Position numbers and translations under genes: made by a program. Below the pieces are notes generated by a model. The model made no database searches. It was not told the origin of the DNA and worked only from the letters and a program-made list of their open reading frames with translations. Below, in pieces: positions 44,169-54,556 of a DNA stretch of 64,000 nucleotides. The first letter of the stretch is position 1; each line of letters opens with the position of its first letter. Source of the stretch: Melieria omissa (taxonomy: Eukaryota; Arthropoda; Insecta; Diptera; Ulidiidae); the NCBI GenBank assembly GCA_963971225.1, contig OZ020267.1:85115648-85179647 (forward strand), given 5' to 3'.

Positions 44169-45467
44169 GGGTCAGATGGGGGCAAGTACTTTGAAAAAAC
44201 TGAAAAAATACTTTTTAGGACACCTTTTCTACTTTCAAAAATTAACATTATTTTTAAAAAACATCAGGTATTGTACTGGTGATCAGTAACTCGCTCTTTG
44301 AAACCAACGAAGCGCAAAAGAGTGGTGTTTACATTTACCCCGGTGTTGTTTACATTTCCCAAATTATTTGTAAAATTCAGGGGTAAAAGGAAACAGTGCT
44401 TTCGCTCCCTTAAGACACTCGGGACTTCGGTATCTAGGTATGTATTCTTCAAGGTTTCTTCAAGGTGCCCACACTTTTGAGGAGATTTTGTCAATATCGT
44501 CATTTTGTTGGTAGGATTGTATAACGCATACGTATTTGAAAAGTATAGTTAATCTGCTATCTCCCTTAAACTTGATCAGTAGAAATTTACCTTTTGTAAG
44601 CCTAGCTGGATCCACGGATTCCAGCTCCTCCTTCTCATCTACATCATCAACTTCAAACTTCTCATTCCATGCACTACCATCTTTATAGACAACGTATTTT
44701 CTATTTGCAGAGTCCTTTGTACTCGTGCTTTTGGTTCGTGTTTTCTATGGAAGCGGTTTTTAGATTATAAAACAGACTTTCTCTTGGGCTTAGAGGTTTT
44801 GTTTGCCATCTTTTTGACTTTTTTCCTTGAGTCGCTTAAGAACTTTGTTAGAAGTCAAAACTTCACTATACTTCATTGGCGTAAGTCTAGGAATTGGCTT
44901 TTTTCCTTACTAATAGTATCATTACCAGCGTTTCCTACATCTTTTACGTCGTACTCTACAAGTGGCTTCTTCCTTACATACGTTCGTGGCATTCTGATCA
45001 CTGGAAATGATACGAACCGGGAAGGCTCTCAGAAAAAAACGTTTACATTTACCCCAAAAAAGTGTTTACATTTACCCCACATGCTAAAAATTATTGGGGG
45101 AAATGTAAACACGAAAAAAACAACAAAATAATTACAAATTTAAGGAAAGACAGCAACAATTTTAGTTCCTTACACTCTAAGATTGATAAACAAAGTTACA
45201 ATATTACAAGAATTTTTAGTTTAAGCACTTTCACACACAAATTAAAAAATACTTACAAAAGTGATTTTCACTTTTAGAACATACGTTCTCTTTAAGACTA
45301 AAACTTTCATTGATATTTGAAAGCCACCGACGTGAAAGTTCGGCGACAGTTTAAGGACATGTTAAATTAATATTTTTTTGGATCATGGTCTGTTGCATTT
45401 AATTTTAAAAGCATAAAATAACCGCTGTTTACATTTACCCCTTGTTTACATTTCCCCCATCTGACCC
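44169..45467 (-). mobile_element. pogo-like element with repeated GTTTACATTTACCCC motifs
   Basis: Ends GGGTCAGATGGGGGCAAG and CCCCCATCTGACCC, with TA on both sides (44167-44168, 45468-45469). Seven copies of GTTTACATTT(A/C)CC occur near 44326, 44346, 45034, 45064, 45094 (inverted), 45426 and 45443. Minus-strand coding traces begin MPRTYVRKKPLVEYDVKDV near 44993, like the N-terminus of pogo-type proteins. 1.3 kb. Confidence 0.65.
44560..44993 (-). pseudogene. pogo-like protein remnant
   Basis: From the ATG at 44993-44991: MPRTYVRKKPLVEYDVKDVG, then stops, with KKMANKTSKPKRKSVL later. MPRTY(K/V)RK is a common start of pogo/psq-type transposases; the DDE domain is not recognisable. Low certainty. 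Confidence 0.35.
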
Positions 45468-45755
45468 TACAAATATTAAGCTACTATATTGTTGAAAAGA
45501 TCTTGCCAGTTTTTCCCTATTTGACCAAATATCAGCAAATATGTAAATCATGCTAAACCACGCCTACTAATATAATTCGACTGTTATATAAAGTAATTTT
45601 GGTTAAGATTAAGTATTGTATCAAAGCTTTACAAATTTTTTCCGTTGAAGTCCATCGAAAAAGAAGTATTATTAAATCTGTGGTCAAAAACGATTATCGC
45701 TTAGGACTTAAGCGATTCTTGCTTTGCCACCAAACAAATTACTATTAGTATACAC

Positions 45756-46214
45756 TAAAGTCCTGCATGAATATATTCATTTTGGCGGCTACACTACTGT
45801 ACATACTGTACGGGTACTTGGTATTCGAAGAATGCGTACAACGAAACGAATAGAAACGAGAAGCGACGAGCACTGCAGTGTTCGCTTTCACCGAATACGA
45901 ATAGAAACGAGAAGCGACGCTCGCTGGTTCTCGTTTCTATTCGTATTCGGTGAAAGCGAATACTGCAGTGCTCGTATTCGGTGAGAAGCGAATACTGCAG
46001 TGCTCGTTGAATGCTTTTGTGCTCATTTTCCCGCTTCGAGCGAATATGAATAAATAGTGTACGTCTACTCGTTTCTGTTCGGAGCTTACTCGTACTCGAA
46101 GAGTGCTGCACTCGTATTCATTCGGACCGTTCCGCAGAGATGAAGTGAAGTATTCTATTCAAAAGCATTTGAATGTTTTCGAATAGCAAAAATGCATACT
46201 CGTGCAGGACTCTG
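45756..46214. mobile_element. hAT-type MITE
   Basis: Ends TAAAGTCCTGCATGAATAT and ATACTCGTGCAGGACTCTG. An 8-bp duplication GTATACAC lies at 45748-45755 and 46215-46222. The interior has several direct and inverted copies of CGAATAGAAACGAGAAGCGA and TACTGCAGTGCTCG. Confidence 0.75.
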
Positions 46215-46217
46215 GTA

Positions 46218-46412
46218 TACACCTAATTCTGTTTTTACACGGTCTTTTTTACACGGTTTTGATTTAACACGGTTTGAAAATTAAAAAAATGTTTAATTTT
46301 TCGTGCTAAATGGAATAAAATCGTGTAAAAAAATTAAAAATTGTTTTATTTTCAAACCGTGTTAAATCAAAACCGTTTGAAAAAAGACCGTGTAAAAACA
46401 GAATTAGGTGTA
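46218..46412. mobile_element. Small fold-back element
   Basis: TACACCTAATTCTGTTTTTA and its inverse TAAAAACAGAATTAGGTGTA enclose about 195 bases; AACCGTGTTAAATCAAAACC also pairs internally. TA on both sides. The hAT MITE inserted at its left terminus. Confidence 0.7.
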
Positions 46413-46915
46413 TAATAAAAACATGTAAATTACATGAATTACATTGTTTCTTTCACTTTTTTATAAATCAAATTCTTAATGTGTTTTGAAACTTCGTATT
46501 TGATTTACAAGTTGATGAATCCTTGCAATTTTTTATACTGTGAAGAAAATATGTAAGTGTACTACTCAAAGTCCGTAAATACTACCCACAAATCATAACA
46601 TGTACTACTGAAACAAAATTGAAAACGGCAGCACTGCTCCGGAATGTGCGAGAACGATCTGCGCGATGGCCGGACAGGTATAAAAGGCAGCCGGGTACGG
46701 CGCAGCGAGTCAGTCTGATTTTGACTAGTGAAGGTGCCACACGGAGTAATTAAGCAAATAATTAAGTGTAAAGACCGTGAAGTGTAAAATTATTGAAATA
46801 AAGTGATTGTTGATTTATTTTATTGACTGCGATGGAGAAACTAAGTGTGTTTTATTTTCAAATTGCACAATCCAGTGATACGTATCAGCCCCCTAGAACT
46901 AATATTCGTAACATT

Positions 46916-46935
46916 TGGTTTCAGAAGTGGGATTG
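46916..46935 (+). promoter_or_regulatory. Primer binding site, tRNA-Leu-like
   Basis: TGGTTTCAGAAGTGGGATTG starts two bases after the LTR end (46913). TGG..TCAGAAGTGGGATT is complementary to the 3' end of a typical tRNA-Leu acceptor and T arm (family knowledge), with about two mismatches. Confidence 0.7.
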
Positions 46936-46974
46936 TGGAAAATTGAAAATAAATAAAATTATAAAAGCACGGAC

Positions 46975-49172
46975 ATGGTTAAACTCGCGCTGCTGAAGGT
47001 GGACCAGCTGAAGAAGGAGCTGGCTGCCTGGAATTTGCCGACTGCTGGTGGAAAGGTGAAATTGCAGTTGCGCTTGCGAGAAGCATGTGAGGCACGAGGC
47101 GTCGATTGGACTGTGCACGAGTTCGGAGCGCAAGAACTAGAGGCGTCGGCCAAGGTGGAGGAGTCGCCTGCTGGTGCTGCTTCGCTAGAGAGTACAGCTG
47201 CAGCGGCTGCGCCAATACAAACGTTGGACATGAGCCAACTAATGGCTGCACTCAAAGGCATGTTGGCGCAAATGGAAACGGCGAATCGAGAAATGGCAGC
47301 GAAGCTGGAAACTACGAATCTCGAAATTTCGGCAAAAGTCGAGACTGCAAATCGTGAAATGTCGGCGCAGATGGCAGCGAAAATGGAAACTGCGAATCAG
47401 GAGATGGCAGCGAAAATGGAAACGGCGACCCATGCAATATCGGCGCAAGTGTCAGAGCGAATGGAAGTCAAGCTTCCGGAAAACTCTGCGCGCTTGGAGC
47501 AGAAAGTGGAGGAAATCTCAGACGGTATTAATGGGAAAGTCGAGCACCTGGAGACGCGAGTAGAGCACTTGGATAAACGAGTCGATGACCTGGATGATTC
47601 CCTGAACAAACGAGTTGATAGTCTGGAAGATTCGATGCACAGAAAGATAGACGAACGGCTCCGAGAGGTCCAGCCACGAAAATGTTTGCCACCGGTTCAG
47701 GAAGGTTTTGCTGCCAGAACAGAAGTGCCTACTTATGATGGTGCTGCGCCGTTCGATACATTAAAATTGCAATTCGACTTGGCTGCTTTGGAAAATCAGT
47801 GGACAGATATCAGTAAAGGTCGGAGGTTGGCACTGGCGCTGAAAGGTCCTGCGGCCGAGGTGATCAAATCAGTTCCAGAATGTTTAAGAAGTGATTACGA
47901 TGCCATCATGAGAGCGTTGGCAGCGAAGTATAGCAACGAGCACAACCACGCGCTATACTACTGTGAGCTGAAGAGCCGCAAGCAAAGAGCCAACGAGGCG
48001 CTGCAGACATATGCAGCAGACATTGAGCGGCTCGTACAGTTGTGCTACCCAAAATTTGGTGCTGATGATCTCGAGAGGATGAAGATTGAGTCGTTTATTG
48101 AAGGTCTTCATGATCCGGAGACACGTCTCAGTGCGTTGATGATGGGCAAGCCGACATTTAGGGATACGGTGACCAGCGCGATGACATATGAGGCGACATG
48201 GATTGTGCTGCTTCGCTACAGAGTACAGCTGCAGCGGCTGCGCCAATACAAACGTTGGACATGAGCCAACTAATGGCTGCACTCAAAGGCATGTTGGCGC
48301 AAATGGAAACGGCGAATCGAGAAATGGCAGCGAAGCTGGAAACTACGAATCTCGAAATTTCGGCAAAAGTCGAGACTGCAAATCGTGAAAATCGTGAAAT
48401 GTCGGCGCAGATGGCAGCGAAAATGGAAACTGCGAATCAGGAGATGGCAGCGAAAATGGAAACGGCGACCCATGCAATATCGGCGCAAGTGTCAGAGCGA
48501 ATGGAAGTCAAGCTTCCGGAAAACTCTGCGCGCTTGGAGTAGAAAGTGGAGGAAATCTCAGACGGTATTAATGGGAAAGTCGAGCACCTGGAGACGCGTG
48601 TAGAGCACTTGGATAAACGAGTCGACGACCTGGATGATTCCCTGAACAAACGAGTTGATAGTCTGGAAGATTCGCATATGCAGCAGACATTGCTGCAGAC
48701 ATATGCAGCAGACATTGACCGGCTCGTACAGTTGTGCTACCCAAAATTTGGTGCTGATGATCTCGAGAGGATGAAGATTGAGTCGTTTATTGAAGGTCTT
48801 CATGATCCGGAGACACGTCGCAGTGCGTTGATGATGGGCAAGCCGACATTTAGGGATACGGTGACCAGCGCGATGACATATGAGGCGACATGGATTGGGA
48901 GCACTCGGTATGCACCAGCAAGGATACGCCAGATCCAGCCGGACAACGACATTGCGATCCAGGCAATAAGCTCTGAGCCACCGGGCAGGTCACGGGTGGT
49001 CTCCTCTAAAGTTGTTTGCTGAGTATGTGGCAAGCAGGGCCACATATCACGAGACTGCTGCCAACGAAAGAGACGTTCCCGTTCTCGATCGCAATCGCCG
49101 GAAGTGAGGAATACTGACAATCGAAGCCCAGCTAACAAGCGCAGGGCTGAGGACGGCGAGTCGTTAAACTAA
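46975..49172 (+). pseudogene. gag, with SAP domain, coiled coil and internal duplication
   Basis: ATG at 46975. Residues 1-35 look like a SAP motif (LKVDQLKKELAAWNLP). Residues 85-220 are repeated ANREMAAKLET-type heptads, a coiled coil. The retrotransposon gag core follows (AEVPTYDG-like start, LKGPAAEVIKSVPECL, LQTYAADIERLVQLCYPKF). At about 48205 the sequence jumps back and repeats 47174 onward, so the first frame stops at 48264. The second copy has a deletion, a TAG at 48539 and then the true C-terminus: a CCHC zinc knuckle (VCGKQGHISRDC) interrupted by TGA at 49019-49021, and an SR-rich tail ending at 49172. Role: capsid and RNA packaging of the retroelement. Confidence 0.85.
48205..48900 (+). 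repeat. Tandem duplication within gag
   Basis: 48205-48670 repeats 47174-47639, and 48695-48890 repeats about 48000-48195. The segment equivalent to 47640-47999 is missing. The copy also has a 9-base repeat (AATCGTGAA twice) near 48385. Few substitutions separate the copies. Confidence 0.9.
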
Positions 49173-49279
49173 AACGGGTCAGCCCAAAGGGGCGTGAGCT
49201 GATTCCCACAATCTTGTGAAGGAAAAAGGCAGTGTGCGTTTGCGGTTGTGTAATCTGCAGGGACCTACTGTAAAGTTTG

Positions 49280-49548
49280 CAGTCAGTCGATGGAGTCCGA
49301 TTTGGCTTATTATAAAGGCGAGCCGCGCCAATCGCATGTGGCTAAAGAGCCGACGTTTTGAGCAGTAATCAGAGAAAGAAACGAGCCGTTTGCTTCTTGT
49401 CATAAAGCTGATTTTATTTTCCAAAATTTGTGTCTTATATACTAAATTCACAAACTGTTATACGGAGGGGCAATTCCAGTGCTCCTCCCTCCTCCACAAA
49501 TATTAGTAACTTTTAAGTTAGTTTTTCGATTTCGATGAGATTGTGACA
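49280..49548 (-). mobile_element. LTR-derived sequence, minus strand
   Basis: Inverted relative to the solo LTR at 6797-7373: GGGCAATTCCAGTGCTCCTC (49470) is the reverse complement of a segment at 7118, with a TATA-like TTTAGTATATAAGAC on the minus strand. Continues past the Tc1 insertion at 49551-51153 into 51156-51365. Confidence 0.55.
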
Positions 49549-49550
49549 TA

Positions 49551-51153
49551 CACTCTGTTGCAAAATTATACGAACACTCAAAAATCGTCAATAAGTCGAG
49601 AGCCAAGATATGTTTTAAAAAAATGTCTTCTATGAATATTTAAAAAGATCAAGGGAAGATATTTTTGCGAACTAAAAGTGAAGTAGTTCTAATAATTACT
49701 TTCAGAAAAGAAAAAATACTGAAATGACTTGTTGCAAAATTATACGAACACTACAATTTTTAACCTAAAAGAAAAGAAAAATTAAGAAAGAGGTTTTTTA
49801 TCTTAGTAATTTATTTGGTACCCTTTTGCTTTAATTAGTTCAAAAATTCCTATTTTTTTCATACTTTAAAACAAAGTTTGTAATAAATTTTGGTCCACGT
49901 TGGACTAGGCTTCTAAATTTTACATTTGTAACTCGTCAGTTCTATTGAATTACCGATTTTCGACATAAATCCGGCGAACCAATATACGCCAAATATTTTC
50001 CATGGGGTTAAGGTCCGGCGAACACGCTGACCACTCCAGAACACGTACGGATTTCGCCCTCAACCATGCAATTATTTTCTTGCTAGTGTGTATGGCTGCG
50101 TTATCCTGTTGGAAACACGTTTCTTTTTCGTTGCGTTGCGGAAATGGATGGGACTGCTTTGACGGACTGTTATGTAGTCGGAAATTTTAATCAGGCAGGA
50201 ACAAAACTGAAGGTTCAAAGTTTGCTCTGCAGTAAACGCACCCCAAACCATTAAGCTACCACCTCCAAAATTTCTGGGCGAACAAAATTTTCGTTCTTTT
50301 CTAATGTCATGCTAATATCCATTAAAATCATCTGGACCATCCAGATTAAATTTATTTTCATTCGAAAAGATTATCTGCATAACAAAATTAAAGGATAATT
50401 TGGGAACCAAACAATTGTTGAAGTTATTTACCGAAGTCCTGTCAGTTCATTGCTTTTTTCAGCAAACTGCATGCTAATGTCCTTGTGACGCTTCAATAAT
50501 CGTGACGTAGACATAATTTTTAAGCGTTTGATGTAATCAGCGTATTTTATTGTCCTCCATACCGTTTGGCGACTAACTGGGGTTGAGGAAAGCGTAACTA
50601 GAAAGCGGCAGCTTTTTGTTATGTTGCTTGCTGTCCTCATTATTTTTCGTTCGCCCCGTTCACTTAACTTTGTTTTCCTTCCTTGTCCTTTTTTGCAGTC
50701 GTACCCATCAGGATTTTTTAAAAAAGTGGATACAAGCCAAGCACTTCTTCCAATATCGCGAGCTATTTATCTTATGGATGTTCCCGCACTTTTCATGCCT
50801 TCGATCCGTCCTTTTTCAAAATCCGTCAATCATTTTCCTTTTGACATATTTTTAGTTTTGTTAAAAAACTCTTAAATTGATGCTACAAGTTTAATTTTTA
50901 CACAGTTTCGCGAAAAATTTACGTTTTTATGCATAAACAGAAACGTTCGTATAATTTTGCAACACTAATTTTTTGAGATTTTTCGATTAACGTTCAAAAA
51001 AGTACCCTTAAGTTACAGTTATTGAAACGAAATTTAAACACACCACTGTACTTACCCATACAAGTATTTCATGGAACAAAATTTCTCCAAAATTTTCAAA
51101 ATAATAGTTTAAATTAAAAAAATTAAATGTTCGTATAATTTTGCAACAGAGTG
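49551..51153 (-). mobile_element. Tc1 element
   Basis: Ends CACTCTGTTGCAAAATTATA and TATAATTTTGCAACAGAGTG, with TA on both sides (49549-49550, 51154-51155). TIRs about 26 bases; GTTGCAAAATTATACGAACA also recurs at about 49732 and, inverted, at 50947-50966. 1.6 kb. Confidence 0.9.
49830..50847 (-). pseudogene. Tc1 transposase, broken
   Basis: Start codon 50847-50845 (MSKGK then a stop). The helix-turn-helix region reads FEKGRIEGMKSAGTSIR and IARDIGRSAWLVSTFLKNP. A central frame (50640-50428) gives TPVSRQTVWRTIKYADYIKR. The catalytic region gives MINLIWMVQ-like and WFGVRLLQ remnants in other frames; triad residues are not intact. Many stops. Confidence 0.75.
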
Positions 51154-51155
51154 TA

Positions 51156-51365
51156 TAATAGTCATCACTTAGACGCGTAACTTAAGAAATCGGTGCAACT
51201 TCTCTTATTTACTCCGTTTTGCAACGTCGCTTGTCAAACCAAGACTGACTGCTGCGCTGTACCCGACTGTGTTTTATACATTTCTGATCGGAGTCTGACT
51301 AGCTCTTGAACATTCCAGCATTGCTTCAATCTTTTCTACCATGATTCCGTCCGCGCAATTGCGTG
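51156..51365 (-). mobile_element. LTR fragment, minus strand, gypsy-like
   Basis: Minus strand has GTATAAAACACAGTCGGGTA, CAGCGCAGCAGTCAGTC and AACGGAGTAAATAAG. The same order (GGTATAAAAGGC, GGGTACGGCGCAGC, GAGTCAGTCTG, CGGAGTAATTAAG) is seen in the LTR at 46676-46765, so this is a related LTR. Separated from 49280-49548 by the Tc1. Confidence 0.6.
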
Positions 51366-51466
51366 TTACGCAGAGCAAAATGCGGAAGCGCAGCGCGGAA
51401 CGACACAATAATAATATGTAAATGTCGCATCGATAACTCCCATCCCCTTGAAAAAGTAAAACTTAC

Positions 51467-51651
51467 CGATTACAGGCTTGTAGTTATCCTTCCGTGATTC
51501 GGGAGCCAATACATTCGGTGGATCAATTGCATTTGTAAGTTTCGCAGAGGGAAACTTAAAGTCATCATTATACACTGGATCTCTAAAACAAACAGTGATA
51601 ACTTCATTGAATGAAATATCACACAAGCCTGAAATTGGCGATTTGAAACAT
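51467..51651 (-). CDS. Candidate host exon, unidentified gene
   Basis: Minus strand: acceptor TTGTTTTCAG (to 51652), 185 bases, then donor ATCG/GTAAGT (51466-51461). The frame is open throughout: one base, 61 codons with CFKSPISGLCDISFNEVITV, DPVYNDDFKFPSAKL and NVLAPESRKDNYKPVI, then one base. The composition is protein-like and no transposon motif is present. Exit phase 1 agrees with the exon candidate at 225-329. I do not recognise the family. It could also be an exon of a decayed element; splicing is inferred. Confidence 0.5.
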
Positions 51652-51665
51652 CTGAAAACAATATA

Positions 51666-51973
51666 AAATTTATTATAAATACATCTTTGTAGCTTTACTA
51701 TTAGTTACGTTGTTTATCAATGCAACAAAAAATTAACCAGAAAAAATCAACAAATCAACTAGTGATACATACTAACGTATAACCGGTGTGGGTCGCTACA
51801 CCCGCCAGTCATATTGAAGAATATTACCACTGTGAAATTTTAAGAAAAAACTTATTTGTTTTAAGCAGTAGTTTATTTTAATATTAATATTTTATTTTAT
51901 TTTTGCATTTTTTTTATCCGAGAACGATATTGTTACTGTTCAGACTCTGCACTTATGACAATTATATAACCAA
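51666..51973. other. No gene recognised
   Basis: AT-rich sequence upstream of the exon candidate (intronic if the exon is real). Confidence 0.4.
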
Positions 51974-52061
51974 TGTCAAACGTTCTCACGGCAGTATTGG
52001 GCTCGGTTCCCACAGCTGCAAATATTAATATTACGCGCCAATGTTATCTAACATTTGGCAG

Positions 52062-52158
52062 TCAACACATTTTGCATACTCAAGGCCAATTCGACAGTCA
52101 ATGCATTTTGCACACGCAAATTCAATTCGGCAGTCAATGCATTTTGCACACTCAAATT
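52062..52158 (+). repeat. Short tandem repeat in the LTR-like sequence
   Basis: GGCAGTCAACACATTTTGCA, GACAGTCAATGCATTTTGCA and GGCAGTCAATGCATTTTGCA, each followed by an ACTCAA-type tail, occur three times at about 34-base spacing. Confidence 0.8.
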
Positions 52159-52390
52159 TCACTTGGTTAGTCGTAACATAAGCAGAAGCGGCGTAGTCAA
52201 TATGCAATATAGTTTGGGCAAGTGTGGGAATGCTAAGTCAGCAACGAGGCCCAACGTGCCCGTAAGAACGTTTAACATTGGGAATATTATAAAAGCCAAA
52301 GAAGGTCGTAAATAAAGTGAGTCAATTGGTAAACAGCAAACATATAACACGTTTATTCTTTGCTCAGGGCTGAATCGGTTCAAGTGCCGA

Positions 52391-52447
52391 GTCAGACTTC
52401 AAATCTATTATTCTGAATCGGTTCAAGTGCCGATTCAGACTTCAGTG
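52391..52447 (+). repeat. Short direct repeat
   Basis: CTGAATCGGTTCAAGTGCCG followed by A(G/T)TCAGACTTCA occurs twice within about 70 bases (from about 52370 and 52413). Confidence 0.7.
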
Positions 52448-52538
52448 GCAAACTAGTCACTGAACAGTTACGATCACTATTAAGGGTGTTGTAGTTTGGC
52501 TCACTAAGCTATTTTTTTGGGTCAGCAATGCCCAGCAT

Positions 52539-54548
52539 CAGTGGCGTCCCCAGGGGGGGGATTAGGGGGATGGATCCCCCCCCTTGGTCGGAGAATTCAC
52601 TTATGCAATTTGCTATAACAATATGGAATTGTGAAACATTTTTATTATTTGCTTTATCGCTTCTGTAATCACCCACTTAAAACCTAATAACTGAACCTCC
52701 CATGATCTAGCCAGACCATAATGTAAACAAGATGATAGTCGAGGATTGTTGTTAAGGATATAAAAAAACCAGAAAGTGTGAATACAATGATTTCTTTTGC
52801 TTGTCTACATTATTTTTACGTAAAACGGTGAAAATATACTAGAATAATTATGTAAATAGCGAGTTTCAATTTTAATGAGTTAATTTTGAAATTAAAAAAA
52901 TACGGCAGTAAAGCAAAAAAATAAAAAAATGTATAAATGTAAAATACGTTACTTATGGATCTACTTCAGCTGCTTGACCAATGCAATTATTTCAACAATA
53001 TAATGCAGTATCATGACTAAACCACATTGAGATTTTACATTCGACACATACAAATCGGGTTTTGATATATATATTTCTGGATTCCTTGCACTGTTAATAA
53101 TTCTGAACTGCTTTGCCAAAGAAAAATATGCAAAACATGCTCTACATGTTGTTGTTCATGCTGAATTGGCCGGATATCGTTTTCCTTGTCGCCTTCGTCG
53201 TTGCTATCTTCACATTGAACTATCTAAACGACCATTTTTTCTATCAGTATCAGAAGCTTCGTTTTGTGCAGGGCCAAATGAAAGCGTGAAATTGGCAGCA
53301 CCGTTATTATTGCCTCTCGCAGCAAATTATTTAATATCTTAAATTCGTTGCTCTAAAGCATTAGTTTCCGCTATTGCTAAGGAAATTTTTTTAGAGATTT
53401 TCCTCTCTGATTTAACTCCAGCGTCGAAGTTCAAAAACAATGTCCACCTGATTCTCAAAATAGCATTCTCTTCCTTTCATCTCTGTCACAGAAAACACCC
53501 AATCGAATTGGAAAATGGATAAGTATTAATTTTGAATATGTTTCAACATTATTTTCCAACAAAAATTATAATTTATTAACCCAAAGAAAATAAAAGCCAA
53601 GGCGAACGAAAAACACTTGGACCAGGTACATTTTGCGCCAGCTAATTTACGTCACTATTAACGGGATGGCACGAAAAAAGTGCTTCAAATCGGGTCAGAT
53701 GGAAAAACCTAGTTGAAACTATATATATAATATAAAAAAAATATTTATAAACAATTCTGACAATAATTACGTCGAAAATAACAAAAAAAAACTGAAAATA
53801 ACTGGCAAATTTGTATGAAAATACACCATGGTCTGGCCAAGCCATGGTTTTGGGTTTTGTGCTTAGAAAGGATCAGTTAAAGATATCATGAAATTTGAGC
53901 TCGATAGCTTAATTACAACATTACTAAAGTGGATCCAAAGTTCAATATGGTCTGGCCAGAACCGGATACCCGCAGAAGGGTTAAGAATAAATGAATAAAA
54001 AAATCAGCATTGCATTTGTTCTCGCAGAATAGTTGTATTTTCAATGTTCCCAAAAGTGTCGACTATTTACCAAAATAGTAATCAAACGCAGGCTTCATGC
54101 CAACCCTGCATCAGCTGTTGAAACTAAAAAAAAATTCACTTACATAGTTTTGGTGAATTGCGGGTAAACATGGAAACATGGTCACCTCTATCATAACATA
54201 ATAAAATTTCAGAACGTCATACATTTTGTAAATGTTTGATTTTTTTTACATAGCTGGTGTGCTTTTTAAAATACGTCTTTTGGTTTTTCGTAATTCTATT
54301 AGCAGTTGTTTTCGAAATGTCATAACTTAAAACAAACTTGAATTTTTTTGTTGGGATTTTATGACTTAAAAATACATGTCACTTGAATTTAAGAAGTTTA
54401 TGTTAGTATATGTATACATATATGTATGTATGTACAATTTTATTCAACATGTATTAAAAATAATACGCAAAGATGAAAGTATAAAAATGGCGTTAAACTG
54501 GATTTTTTGCATATCCCCCCCCTTCCCGAAATCCTGGGGACGCCACTG
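52539..54548. mobile_element. hAT element, 2.0 kb
   Basis: Starts CAGTGGCGTCCCCAGG and ends CCTGGGGACGCCACTG, a perfect 16-base inverted repeat. An 8-bp duplication CCCAGCAT lies at 52531-52538 and 54549-54556. Only degenerate coding traces appear inside (about 53200-53500), not assignable to transposase with confidence. Confidence 0.9.
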
Positions 54549-54556
54549 CCCAGCAT

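Larger units (their letters stand above)
41946..46636. mobile_element. hAT element, non-autonomous, 4.7 kb, inside the LTR
   Basis: Begins CAGTGCTGCCGAACG and ends AAAACGGCAGCACTG. An exact 8-bp duplication CTCCGGAA lies at 41938-41945 and 46637-46644. Subterminal ACTACTA/TAGTAGT motifs are present near the left end. No hAT transposase inside: the length is made of DD41D (42476), pogo-like (44169), hAT-MITE (45756) and fold-back (46218) insertions. Confidence 0.9.
41743..46913 (+). repeat. 5' LTR, split by hAT 41946-46636
   Basis: The LTR is 41743-41945 plus 46645-46913, about 470 bases. It begins TGTCGCTGTGC and ends TATTCGTAACA. A TATA box GGTATAAAAGGC lies near 46676 and a polyadenylation signal AATAAAG near 46797. 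Three 29-base tandem repeats lie in U3. Confidence 0.75.
41743..49172 (+). mobile_element. Gypsy-like LTR retrotransposon, 5' half
   Basis: 5' LTR (41743-46913, itself split by a hAT), a tRNA-Leu-like primer site at 46916, and gag (46975-49172). pol and the 3' LTR are not found; after about 49280 unrelated minus-strand LTR sequence begins. Inserted in the hAT transposase at 40309-41740. Confidence 0.75.
51974..52500 (+). mobile_element. LTR-like sequence
   Basis: Starts TGTCAAACGTTCTCACGGC. Contains a TATA box (ATTATAAAAGCC, about 52286) and AATAAAG (about 52312), spaced as in an LTR. No coding downstream; the hAT at 52539 follows. Ends are not fixed. Confidence 0.45.

Noticed and set aside
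46979..47251. Minus-strand frames opposite gag
   Set aside because: Shadows of the repetitive gag coding sequence; they recur opposite the duplicated copy.
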